Positions 35,722 to 43,795 of a DNA stretch of 64,000 nucleotides are shown piece by piece. Below the pieces are notes generated by a model. It was given only the letters and a program-made list of their open reading frames with translations, ran no database searches and was not told the DNA's origin. Position numbers and translations under genes: made by a program. Within the stretch, counting starts at the first letter, position 1; each line of letters opens with the position of its first letter. Origin of the DNA: Bacteroides neonati (lineage in GTDB: Bacteria > Bacteroidota > Bacteroidia > Bacteroidales > Bacteroidaceae); contig NZ_HG726026.1 in NCBI RefSeq assembly GCF_000499785.1, forward strand, positions 1 through 64,000. The letters are read 5' to 3'.

Positions 35722-36155
35722 TTACTTTAAATAAATCATATCTTCAAGCAACACTCCATCCTCAATCATCTGATGGTCGTAATTGTTGGTGAAAAAGTTT
35801 TCAATCCGATGTGAGTATTCGAACCCACAGCTTTTGTAGAAGATAACTGCATTTGTCACATCACCTGTTTAAACTATCATTTGGCAATATTTTCCGGCAT
35901 AATGAGTAATTAAGTATTTTATCAAGTTTTGCCATAACCTTTCCGTTGAACATCCGGTTTTACGGCAATATTTTTGAGCTCACAAATACCATCCCCCTCA
36001 TCTGTAACCACACAAACTGCCTTAACACCATTATACTCAAGCACAAGCATTTCGCCACGATTCAGGTAATGATCTATCACAGATTACTGATAATCAGCAA
36101 GTAATAAGAGGTCTATATGCTGTTTCTTAGCATTAAAGAGTTGATATATGCTCAT
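35722..36155 (-). pseudogene. broken GNAT N-acetyltransferase gene
   Basis: Reading the minus strand from an ATG at 36155 gives MSIYQLFNAKK, then a stop after ADYQ, then in the same frame LNRGEMLVLEYNGVKAVC and IAVKPDVQRKGYGKT, the acetyl-CoA-binding motif of GNAT enzymes (Q/RxxGxG/A). A second stop follows, and the frame shifts; the last part reads NAVIFYKSCGFEYSHRIENF and ends at 35722. So a complete acetyltransferase can be traced through one nonsense codon and at least one indel. The adjacent transposase remnant suggests that this corner has been eroding since an insertion. Confidence 0.8.
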
Positions 36156-36179
36156 CTTTGCATTATTAGATTTATTGCT

Positions 36180-37433
36180 TTAGTCGAATAGGCAATCCCA
36201 AGAATCCGAATTATAGGCTTCAAAGCAAAGGCTAATTTGAGCTTTATTATTTTTCTCTTCTGCTAATGTCGGCAATTCTTCTGGGGAGAAAAAAGCCGCA
36301 TCTGTCGTTTCAATATTTGGCTTAAATTCTCCTCCTATAATTTGACACTGAACAAATGCTTTGCATACACCGTAAGGGTATGGAGGTAAATTGTGCTTAT
36401 TTCTATCTTGCAAAGCTATCAATTTCACTGCTACTACATCCAATCCAGACTCCTCTTTTACCTCTTTTACCGTATTCGATTTAATAGATTGGTTTACATC
36501 CACCCAGCCGCCCGGCAAAGACCATCTTTCATCACGTTCTTTTACAAGTAGTATCTTCCCACTCTCAAATATAGCTGCGCGAGTATCTAATTTGGGGGTT
36601 TGAAAGCCCGTTTCATTGCAAAATAGTCCTCGTACAATGTCTGGCGACAATCCTGATTTTAAACTCATAATCTCTGCTGAAAGCTCCCGGATACGTTCAA
36701 ACCGTTCTCTGTCAAAGCAATTCTCCGAATAGGTTAGTCCTCCTTGTCCAATAAATTGCAGCTCCATGGCCCATTTCAGCCAAGGCATGTTTTTATATGC
36801 ATCTTTCGTTTGGGAAAGTATATATAAAACATCCTTGGGATTCGCAAAATAATATGTCGCATAAATGTGTTTGATAGAGTGGCATCCCCACATTGCCAAT
36901 CCAAAATCGACGCCTGCTTTCTCTGCGCAAACTCTGTCGTAAAGTGTATCACCTATATAAAGAACCTCTTGTCTGTTTGCTCCTGTTTTCTTTAAGTAAG
37001 CTAACATTGGTTCGGCAGAAGGTTTTGGTGCAGCACTATCTTCTACGGTAATAATTGTGTCAAAAAATGTATCAAGTCCGAACGGTGTAAAATCATTGTG
37101 ATATTCATTTTTGTTTTTTGAAGTGATAATACCCAGTTGTACCCCTTTTCCTTTCAGCTCAATAATAAGTTCACGAATGCCGTCGAATATGCGCATCGTA
37201 TGAGCAGCTTCTTTCATATAGTCATTCCAGAGCAGATTAGCTTTCACTACATTTTTTATACCTAATTGCGCCAAAGTGATTTCTCCTGGAATACCCAATG
37301 CGAAGTGTAATTCATGAGGCTCATACTTCTTTCCTTGTAATTCGTGAATAACTCTTTGCAATGCTGTAATATCTGCGTATGCAGAATCAAGCATCGTTCC
37401 ATCAATATCAAAAATAATATGTTTGTATCTCAT
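36180..37433 (-). CDS. HAD-family hydrolase fused to a Nudix hydrolase
   Basis: A 417-residue two-domain protein. Residues about 1-205 are a HAD-IA phosphatase: FDIDGTMLDS (catalytic Asp pair), IITSKN and YIGDTLYD motifs. Residues about 225-285 match the Nudix_N helper domain (LTYSENCFDRERFERIRELSAEI in outline), and about 290-417 form a Nudix hydrolase with the box GGWVDVNQSIKSNTVKEVKEESG, which has the E-x-x-E-E core. The HAD part resembles phosphoglycolate phosphatase; the Nudix part resembles nucleoside-diphosphate-X hydrolases. I used the ATG at 37433, where the HAD domain begins. Substrates are unknown. Confidence 0.88.
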   Translation of the reverse strand: MRYKHIIFDIDGTMLDSAYADITALQRVIHELQGKKYEPHELHFALGIPGEITLAQLGIKNVVKANLLWNDYMKEAAHTMRIFDGIRELIIELKGKGVQLGIITSKNKNEYHNDFTPFGLDTFFDTIITVEDSAAPKPSAEPMLAYLKKTGANRQEVLYIGDTLYDRVCAEKAGVDFGLAMWGCHSIKHIYATYYFANPKDVLYILSQTKDAYKNMPWLKWAMELQFIGQGGLTYSENCFDRERFERIRELSAEIMSLKSGLSPDIVRGLFCNETGFQTPKLDTRAAIFESGKILLVKERDERWSLPGGWVDVNQSIKSNTVKEVKEESGLDVVAVKLIALQDRNKHNLPPYPYGVCKAFVQCQIIGGEFKPNIETTDAAFFSPEELPTLAEEKNNKAQISLCFEAYNSDSWDCLFD

Positions 37434-37516
37434 CTTTATAAAATTAGCTATATTGTTTTCGTTGAAAATATCTACCACAGTTTGTTTTAGAATAAATCGA
37501 TTGTATCATGTCATGA

Positions 37517-38536
37517 CTACTCCAATTCTAGGAGACCATCTAAATCAAGATAAGCAAACTGTAACTTTTCGTCGTTCAAGCTCATGATTATCCGATTATA
37601 TTCAGGGTCGTAGCAGAATGCATTCATATTGTAGCCCACATTTAATGTTTTTATGTAGTTACCATCCAAATCATACACCAATAGGTGAGTCACATTTATT
37701 GGCCCTGTATTAGGGTTGCTTTCTCCAGAATATCCCACTATGATTCGATCATTGCAGATAATGATACCTTTGTAATAATAGATCATAGCATTACTTATCG
37801 CATTGTCCCAATTAGAACCATAAATATAATGTTTCAGGTTTCCTTTGAGGTCATAGATCGCTAATAAGTCGTGATGATTGTAACTTACAGCTATTAAATC
37901 TTTTTCCAAGGAGACTGTATATCTGATTCTTTTTCTTTCAATCTCGGGATGTCCGCTGATCAATGGGTGGATATCTCCGGTTTTCATATTCCATGTAACC
38001 AAGGATTCTTGGAAAGGCTTACCCGACTCTACCGTCATACAACAGGCATAACAAAGAGTATCATTCACATAAATGAGCCTCGTAGGTATTATTGAATTAT
38101 TCATGTCAATCTTAGATTCCGGCAAGCAATCAGGATTTAAAAGAATACTATCAAGGCTATAACTCATTATTTTCATCTTTCCATAATCAGCAACAAAGAG
38201 ACGGTGATGTACCTCATCGGGTATAAGTTCTCCTAACATTGTTATTTCGTCAGGGCCTTCTCCCGGGTGTACTGCTCCTGCAATGTATGAAAAATCCTTT
38301 TTATCAAAGACAAATACGAGGTTCTCTTTTGATTGCTGGTCGGATAATATAAGGTATTTTCCTAAAATATAAGGTGTTGTCATTCCACTCAGCAGAGGAG
38401 TATCTATTACAATTTTAGTAACCAATTCTTTTACATCCATTACATTACCGGAATAGTTCAAATGTTTATCAACACTTGAATGATGAGAACATCCCCACGC
38501 AAGAACAACTAATATAAAAGATAAAAGGAATTTCAT
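37517..38536 (-). CDS. 6-bladed beta-propeller lipoprotein
   Basis: A 339-residue lipoprotein (lipobox AWGC) with repeated beta-strand units such as FVFDKKDFSYIAGAVHPGEGPDEI and LAIYDLKGN, typical of the TolB-like 6-bladed propeller family of Bacteroidota (TolB_like / BF3526-type). It is a paralogue of the next gene upstream: both share the G-x-GP-x-EI motif, the NW/NWD segment and an FCYD-x3-N/K-RIIM C-terminal strand. Function unknown; probably exposed at the cell surface or in the periplasm. The gap to the paralogue is 28 bp. Confidence 0.85.
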   Translation of the reverse strand: MKFLLSFILVVLAWGCSHHSSVDKHLNYSGNVMDVKELVTKIVIDTPLLSGMTTPYILGKYLILSDQQSKENLVFVFDKKDFSYIAGAVHPGEGPDEITMLGELIPDEVHHRLFVADYGKMKIMSYSLDSILLNPDCLPESKIDMNNSIIPTRLIYVNDTLCYACCMTVESGKPFQESLVTWNMKTGDIHPLISGHPEIERKRIRYTVSLEKDLIAVSYNHHDLLAIYDLKGNLKHYIYGSNWDNAISNAMIYYYKGIIICNDRIIVGYSGESNPNTGPINVTHLLVYDLDGNYIKTLNVGYNMNAFCYDPEYNRIIMSLNDEKLQFAYLDLDGLLELE

Positions 38537-38564
38537 AAAACGTTTTTTATATTACCAAAACTAA

Positions 38565-39554
38565 CTAGAGTTCTGCATCAAGATAAGCAAATTGATATTC
38601 ACTATCCAAATTCATAATAATTCGTTTATTGTCTGCATCGTAACAAAAGTAATTAATTTTGCGACCTACATCTAATGTTTTCAAATAATCTCCTGTGATT
38701 GTAAAGACATGAAATATAGTCGCTCCATTATTATTATTCCAATCTTCACCTATATACGAAGCGACTATTTTATCATCGCAGATAACTGCATCTTTAAAAT
38801 GCTCCTTTCTGTCACCTTTTTGATCCCAATTAGGGCCATACACGTTATATTGCAATTCTCCATCCATATTGTACAAGCTTATTAAATCAAAGCGTCTATT
38901 AGACTCTATGAGTGTATGGTGTTTTATCGATAGGTTAAAAGCAATTCGTTTCTTGTCGTCTGCAGGGTGAGCATACGCTATTAATTCTATTTTCCCTGTA
39001 CGCATATTCCATTTGCCGCTGGTTTGTGTAAAAGAAGAGGCGGTGGGTTGTATGAATGAACCGTATGACAGCGTATCATTGATATAGTAATAATCGTTCG
39101 GAAAAGCGACATCGCTAAAGTTTAATTTCACTTGTGGAGAATAGAGAGAGTTATTCAAAAGACTATCCAGATTATAACTAAGTATTCTGCGTTGCCCGTG
39201 ATCCGTCACATATAAACTATGCTCTTTTTCGTTCCATGCAATGGCTCCAAGACTGGATATTTCCTTTGGTCCTTGCCCTACATCTCCAAGACTCAGTAGA
39301 TGTTTAAAGGTTTTTTTGTCAAATATTTGTATGAGCTTATCATTCGATTTGTAATCGGCAATAACTAAATATTCCCCAAAAATATATGGTTGTGCTAAAG
39401 AACCGATTAAGACATCTTCCATATCTATTGCTTTTATATCGTCTTTCACACTAACGATATTCGTCCTTTGGTTATGCCATTTCTCATTTTGCACCTTCGA
39501 GGTACATGCACCACACAGAAAAATAATCAGTACTAGCTTTATATTATCTCTCAT
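38565..39554 (-). CDS. 6-bladed beta-propeller lipoprotein, paralogue
   Basis: A 329-residue lipoprotein (lipobox CGAC) of the same propeller family as its downstream neighbour, with which it aligns along the whole length (for example IFDKKTFKHLLSLGDVGQGPKEI and NYFCYDADNKRIIMNLD). I used the ATG at 39554, the first codon of a normal lipoprotein signal; an in-frame ATG at 39599 would overlap the promoter. The pair arose by tandem duplication. A promoter with repeated CAATTACA boxes lies upstream, shared with the divergent msrAB gene. Confidence 0.85.
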   Translation of the reverse strand: MRDNIKLVLIIFLCGACTSKVQNEKWHNQRTNIVSVKDDIKAIDMEDVLIGSLAQPYIFGEYLVIADYKSNDKLIQIFDKKTFKHLLSLGDVGQGPKEISSLGAIAWNEKEHSLYVTDHGQRRILSYNLDSLLNNSLYSPQVKLNFSDVAFPNDYYYINDTLSYGSFIQPTASSFTQTSGKWNMRTGKIELIAYAHPADDKKRIAFNLSIKHHTLIESNRRFDLISLYNMDGELQYNVYGPNWDQKGDRKEHFKDAVICDDKIVASYIGEDWNNNNGATIFHVFTITGDYLKTLDVGRKINYFCYDADNKRIIMNLDSEYQFAYLDAEL

Positions 39555-39576
39555 AATATCAGTTGTTTGTCTATTG

Positions 39577-39610
39577 CAAAAGTAATGGAAATCATTCAAT
39601 TACAATCAAA
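39577..39610 (-). promoter_or_regulatory. promoter of the propeller pair
   Basis: On the minus strand TTTG (39610-39607) is followed after 22 bp by TACTTTTG (39584-39577), 22 bp before the ATG at 39554. Confidence 0.5.
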
Positions 39611-39636
39611 TATAAATGTAAATTGTGCAATTACAT
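39597..39636. repeat. CAATTACA boxes between the propeller genes and msrAB
   Basis: CAATTACA occurs at 39597-39604 and 39628-39635, and a near-inverted copy (TGTAAATTG) at 39618-39625. The cluster overlaps the -33 region of the propeller promoter and could be an operator. The rest of 39640-39917 is AT-rich with no gene. Confidence 0.35.
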
Positions 39637-39917
39637 TCAATTCGTGCTTTTTTAATCACATCGGTCAATATCGGTATTGGGAATGCTTACTTCGTTGTTT
39701 TTTTGATGTAATTCATTCTATATTATTGATATATAGGTTATTAACTTGTTGTTAGTTAAATTTTATCATTTGTCGGAGCTAGGATGTAGATCTCATTTTT
39801 TATACATACATTTGTCACATAAATCTAATGATCGATAAATTCTATTATTTCCTACGTATCAATTGCCTCTTTTATTTGTTATATATTACATAACAATAGG
39901 AATGAAAGGATAGAGAT

Positions 39918-41000
39918 ATGAAGAAAATAGTCGTTTTTATGATGCTGATAGTGAGCTATGCGTGTACAGGTAATGCGCAAGATGCGAAGAGTAATCACCT
40001 TAATATAAAGGAGAACAAAACAATGAAGAATCAAAGTGAAATTTACTTTGCCGGAGGATGTTTCTGGGGAACCGAACACTTTCTGAAACAAATTCGCGGT
40101 GTAGAGCAAACTCAGGTGGGCTATGCAAACGGTCACGTGAAGAACCCCACCTACGAACAGGTATGTCAGGACAATACAGGCTTTGCCGAAACAGTCAAGG
40201 TGGTTTATGATCCACAGGTGGTAAAGCTCAATTTGCTGATCGATCTTTTCTTTAAAACGATAGATCCTACCAGTATGAACCGTCAGGGCAACGATCGCGG
40301 CTCGCAATACCGCACCGGAATTTATTATACCGATCCGGCTCTTCTGCCTACCATTAAGGCGGATGTAGCGGCACAGGCAGTTAACTACGCCAAGCCACTG
40401 GTAGTCGAAATAGAACCCTTGACCAGCTTCTATCCAGCCGAAGCCTATCACCAAGACTATCTGGACAAGAATCCCGGTGGTTATTGCCATATCAATCCCG
40501 CCTTGTTCGATTTGGCGAAGAAAGCCAATGCGCCTTCGGCTGCTACCACCGATAAGACCTATCAAAAACCCGATGATGCTACGCTTCGCTCCAAACTCTC
40601 GGCCGAGCAGTATGCTGTGACGCAAAAGAGTGCTACCGAACCGGCTTTCCATAATGAATACTGGAATGAGAAGCGAGAAGGTATTTATGTTGATGTAACG
40701 ACCGGCGAACCATTGTTCATCTCCACCGATAAGTTCGATTCGGGATGTGGATGGCCCAGCTTCTCAAAGCCGATAGAGAAGTCCTTGGTGAAAGAAAAGC
40801 GAGATACATCACACGGCATGGAGCGTATCGAAATACGCAGCACCACAGGTGATGCTCATTTAGGACATGTATTCAATGACGGTCCTACCGACAAAGGTGG
40901 GTTGCGTTATTGTATCAACAGCGCCTCTCTACGTTTTATTCCGAAAGAGCAAATGAAAGAGGCTGGATATGGCGATTATTTGAAACTTTTGAACAAATAA
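39918..41000 (+). CDS. msrAB: fused methionine sulfoxide reductase MsrA-MsrB, exported
   Basis: A 360-residue bifunctional enzyme that repairs both S- and R-methionine sulfoxide. An N-terminal signal, possibly a lipobox at SYAC (Cys16), points to the periplasm. MsrA spans about 40-200 with GCFWGTE at 47-53. MsrB spans about 215-355 with GCGWPSF, the HLGHVF motif and the catalytic Cys in RYCINSASLRF; the zinc-binding CxxC pairs of some MsrB proteins are absent, as usual in fusions. It is a single gene, closed by a very strong hairpin at 41048. Confidence 0.95.
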   Translation: MKKIVVFMMLIVSYACTGNAQDAKSNHLNIKENKTMKNQSEIYFAGGCFWGTEHFLKQIRGVEQTQVGYANGHVKNPTYEQVCQDNTGFAETVKVVYDPQVVKLNLLIDLFFKTIDPTSMNRQGNDRGSQYRTGIYYTDPALLPTIKADVAAQAVNYAKPLVVEIEPLTSFYPAEAYHQDYLDKNPGGYCHINPALFDLAKKANAPSAATTDKTYQKPDDATLRSKLSAEQYAVTQKSATEPAFHNEYWNEKREGIYVDVTTGEPLFISTDKFDSGCGWPSFSKPIEKSLVKEKRDTSHGMERIEIRSTTGDAHLGHVFNDGPTDKGGLRYCINSASLRFIPKEQMKEAGYGDYLKLLNK

Positions 41001-41047
41001 CAGGCTGTCGAAAACAGGCTGTGACCATAAACGGTTACCTTGTATAG

Positions 41048-41137
41048 AAAAGTACGTATTCTTGGTATCAAAGAGTACGTATTTAACATAGCATAAAGTA
41101 CGTACTCTTATACCCTAAGAATACGTACTTTTTTAAT
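41048..41137 (+). terminator. long nested hairpin after msrAB
   Basis: The left arm (41048-41085) and right arm (41094-41132) pair almost completely over about 38 bp around an 8-nt loop and end in TTTTTT. Each arm contains two copies of the rare palindrome-like GTACGTA core. It is far longer than a normal terminator. Confidence 0.8.
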
Positions 41138-41200
41138 TGCTGATAATTAGGGTGTTGCTTATTTTGTTTGGCTAAATTATGCATAGGATATAATATTGCG

Positions 41201-41208
41201 TACCTTTG
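41201..41208 (+). promoter_or_regulatory. -7 box of the FemAB-like gene
   Basis: TACCTTTG fits TAnnTTTG and is 21 bp before the ATG at 41230. The -33 region is weak. Confidence 0.5.
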
Positions 41209-41229
41209 CAAAAAATTACAAATAAAATT

Positions 41230-42348
41230 ATGACTGTTCATTTAGAAAGAAAGGAGATTATAGACATTTGCACAACTCCAATCATTCAACAAACTTCGTT
41301 TTGGTCAAAAGTGAAAAAATATCAAGGAGTTGATTCTCATGCTTTTGATTTTAAAGTACCCAATCGAGATATGTATGTCAATGTCGGCGGATATTCATAT
41401 ACACAAGCCGATTTCGTGATGTTTCTTCAGTATTTAAACTCCGAAGACTGTATTGCCTATCTTCCTTATGGTCCCGAGGTAGAGCCCTCGGAGGAGAAGC
41501 AGGGACTCTTTCTGGAAGAGCTCTCCGAGGTACTGCGATCGCACATCCCTCGCAGTTGTATCGCTATTCGATACGATCTCAACTGGCAGTCGCACTGGAG
41601 CAAGGAGTGCGAGGAGGGGGAGGATGAGCCTTGGTGTGGAGCTCCCGAAAAGAAGTATCAGGAGTTTAAGCTCAACTTCAATACGGTAAACTGGAACCTG
41701 GTGAAGTCAAATACCGACATTCTCCCTACCAATACGGTGATACTGGATTTGCAGCGTACGGAAAGTGAGATTCTGGCACAGATGAAACCTAAAACCCGCT
41801 ACAACATCGGGCTGGCACTACGTAAAGGAGTGAGGGTGGAGTCGATGACCGTTAAAGATCTGGATATTTGGTATCAGCTCTATCTGGAAACTGCTTGTCG
41901 CAACAAGCTCAATATAAATGATATAAAATATTTCGATTCTATCTTTGCTGCAAAGATGGAAGATGTAGAGTCTCCGGTTCAGGTCAAGCTCCTGACTGCC
42001 TATGTCGACGATCAGCCGCTTGCTGCCATGTTCTTGATTCTCTCTAGTCATCGGGCAACGTATCTTTATGGTGCTTCGTCGTCAGAAAAACGGAATTATA
42101 TGTCGACTTATGCTTTGCAATGGAAAGCGATACAAATAGCCAAAGCCAACGGGTGTACCGAATACGATATGTTTGGCATTGCTCCCAGTGCAGATCCGTC
42201 ACATCCGATGTACGGGCTTTATAAATTTAAGCAAGGTTTTGGTGGAAATATCTTTCATCAAATGGGCTGTTGGGATTATCCGCTGATTGAAGATAAGTAT
42301 TCAATGTTTCAAGCCTCTGAGATGAGGAATCGAGGCTATTATTCCTAA
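41230..42348 (+). CDS. FemAB-like peptidyl/amino-acyl transferase
   Basis: A 372-residue protein with the double GNAT-like fold of the FemAB / lipid II glycyltransferase family, which adds amino acids to peptidoglycan stem peptides. The region LDLQRTESEILAQMKPKTRYNIGLALRKGV is the signature, in outline, of that family, and the C-terminal YLYGASSSEKRNYMS followed by YDMFGIAPS completes it. Bacteroides has direct cross-links, so the true acceptor may be another one. It is monocistronic. The ATG at 41230 is the first after the promoter; an in-frame upstream ATG would lie inside it. Confidence 0.85.
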   Translation: MTVHLERKEIIDICTTPIIQQTSFWSKVKKYQGVDSHAFDFKVPNRDMYVNVGGYSYTQADFVMFLQYLNSEDCIAYLPYGPEVEPSEEKQGLFLEELSEVLRSHIPRSCIAIRYDLNWQSHWSKECEEGEDEPWCGAPEKKYQEFKLNFNTVNWNLVKSNTDILPTNTVILDLQRTESEILAQMKPKTRYNIGLALRKGVRVESMTVKDLDIWYQLYLETACRNKLNINDIKYFDSIFAAKMEDVESPVQVKLLTAYVDDQPLAAMFLILSSHRATYLYGASSSEKRNYMSTYALQWKAIQIAKANGCTEYDMFGIAPSADPSHPMYGLYKFKQGFGGNIFHQMGCWDYPLIEDKYSMFQASEMRNRGYYS

Positions 42349-42404
42349 CGAGTTTCTTTCGTTTATTTAGCTGTTTTAGCCCCTTTTGCTTTGCCGCATT
42401 TACA

Positions 42405-42441
42405 TAAAAAGTCACTCTAAATTTGTTTGGTGTGGCTTTTT
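42405..42441 (+). terminator. terminator of the FemAB-like gene
   Basis: AAAAGTCAC pairs with GTGGCTTTT (one G-T pair), and a T-run follows. The stop of the gene is 57 bp upstream. Confidence 0.55.
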
Positions 42442-42453
42442 TTCTTACCTTTG
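42422..42453 (+). promoter_or_regulatory. promoter of the porin/betaine-transport operon
   Basis: TTTG (42422-42425), a 20-bp spacer and TACCTTTG (42446-42453) are an excellent match to the Bacteroides promoter. It overlaps the terminator of the upstream gene and leaves a leader of about 170 nt before the porin ATG. Confidence 0.6.
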
Positions 42454-42633
42454 TAAAAATGAGCCATAAAAGCAGTCTGTTTCTATCCCTGTTTGTGGAT
42501 ATTCTAAGCGCTCATTCGGTTTGATTTAATCGTGTTAAAAGTATTACTCCCTTTACGTTTTTCAGTCTGCTTTATTTACTTTTTTATTTACTTATCAGTC
42601 TCTTTTGGACGACTGTGTTAAAACTATAACTTT

Positions 42634-43767
42634 ATGAATTATAAAGATAGATTTACATGAACTTTTATATCTGCTTTTCTGCTATTTGCTCCTCAATTAT
42701 TCGCTCAGGAAAAGCCTCAGTATCAGCTGGGAGGAGCACTACGTTTTAATTACAACTACTCTTCGTGGAAAACCGGAAGTAAAAATAGAGGCGGCGACTT
42801 TGGCTTTGATGTTTTTCGACTCAATGCAAAGGCCTCTTATAAACAATTGTCATTAGATGCCGAGTATCGGTTTTATCCGGAGTCATCGGGGGGAGGCATG
42901 CTAAAGCACGGATGGTTGGGATACCGTTTCAACGACTACAATCAGTTGCAAGTAGGGCTTACTACAGTGCCCTTTGGTATTCAACCCTATACATCGAATA
43001 GTTACTTTTTCAATATCAACTACTATGTGGGGCTCGAAGACGATGCTGATATGGGGATAAAATATATCTATCGACGAAATGCTTGGGAGTTTGCCGCTGC
43101 CTTTTTTAAGAATTCGGATGAATTCCAATTTGGTTCTGACTCTGAATCCTCTCCGAGCCGCTATGCATACGACATAGGAGGGAGAAATAAAGAGGTAAAT
43201 CAAGGAAATGCACAATTGATTTATCATTTCGGGCAGCTTACTAACCAGCAGATCGGTGCCTCGACTATGCTGGGGGGATTGTATAACCTCGATACCGAGA
43301 AAATGGGAAAGCACGCTGCATTTGCCATTCACTATATGGGAGAGTATAAGGGCTGGAATCTTAAACTTCAATACATCTATCGAAATATCTCGCCCAACAC
43401 TAAAGAGATGGAAGCCCCTACAGACGTAGAGATGTGTGCTTATGGCGGATCTTACTATACAGCCTCTCGCTTCATGGTTTATTCGGCATCTTTGGCTTAT
43501 ACCTTTCGACTCGATAAAGGTGTCTTGAAGTCTATACAACTCTACAACGACTTTAGCTTGATGGACAAGCAGCAGGCAGGGTATGTCAATAGTGCTCAAA
43601 ACATAACAGGGTGTTTGCTGGATATCAAACCGGTATATATTTATGTGGATTATGCGATGGGTAAAAACCATGCATGGCTAGGCGGTAATTGGGAACGAAG
43701 TTTCTCCGATGCTACCTCCAATGCTTGGAACGCGCGCTTCAATATCAATCTAGGATATTATTTTTAA
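42634..43767 (+). pseudogene. porin gene with an in-frame TGA in its signal peptide
   Basis: From the ATG at 42634 the frame reads MNYKDRFT, then TGA (42658-42660), then TFISAFLLFAPQLFAQ, a normal hydrophobic core and cleavage site, and continues open for 368 codons to 43767. The protein is a beta-barrel of the porin type: regular alternating strands (for example LGYRFNDYNQLQVGLTTVPFG), many aromatic residues, and a terminal Phe (NLGYYF). No ATG, GTG or TTG follows the TGA before the TTG at 42847, which would drop the signal peptide. So the gene looks inactivated by one nonsense codon. It stands 28 bp before a betaine-type ABC transporter and may once have served it as outer-membrane channel. 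Confidence 0.75.
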
Positions 43768-43795
43768 CGATCAAACAATTATCAATCAATTATAT

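Noticed and set aside
38565..39554. Anti-sigma or signalling role for the propeller lipoproteins
   Set aside because: No sigma factor, kinase or receptor gene is adjacent, and the proteins show only propeller repeats.
42901..43671. A 256-codon minus-strand frame across the porin
   Set aside because: The plus-strand frame has barrel periodicity and a C-terminal Phe; the minus frame has neither start context nor family.
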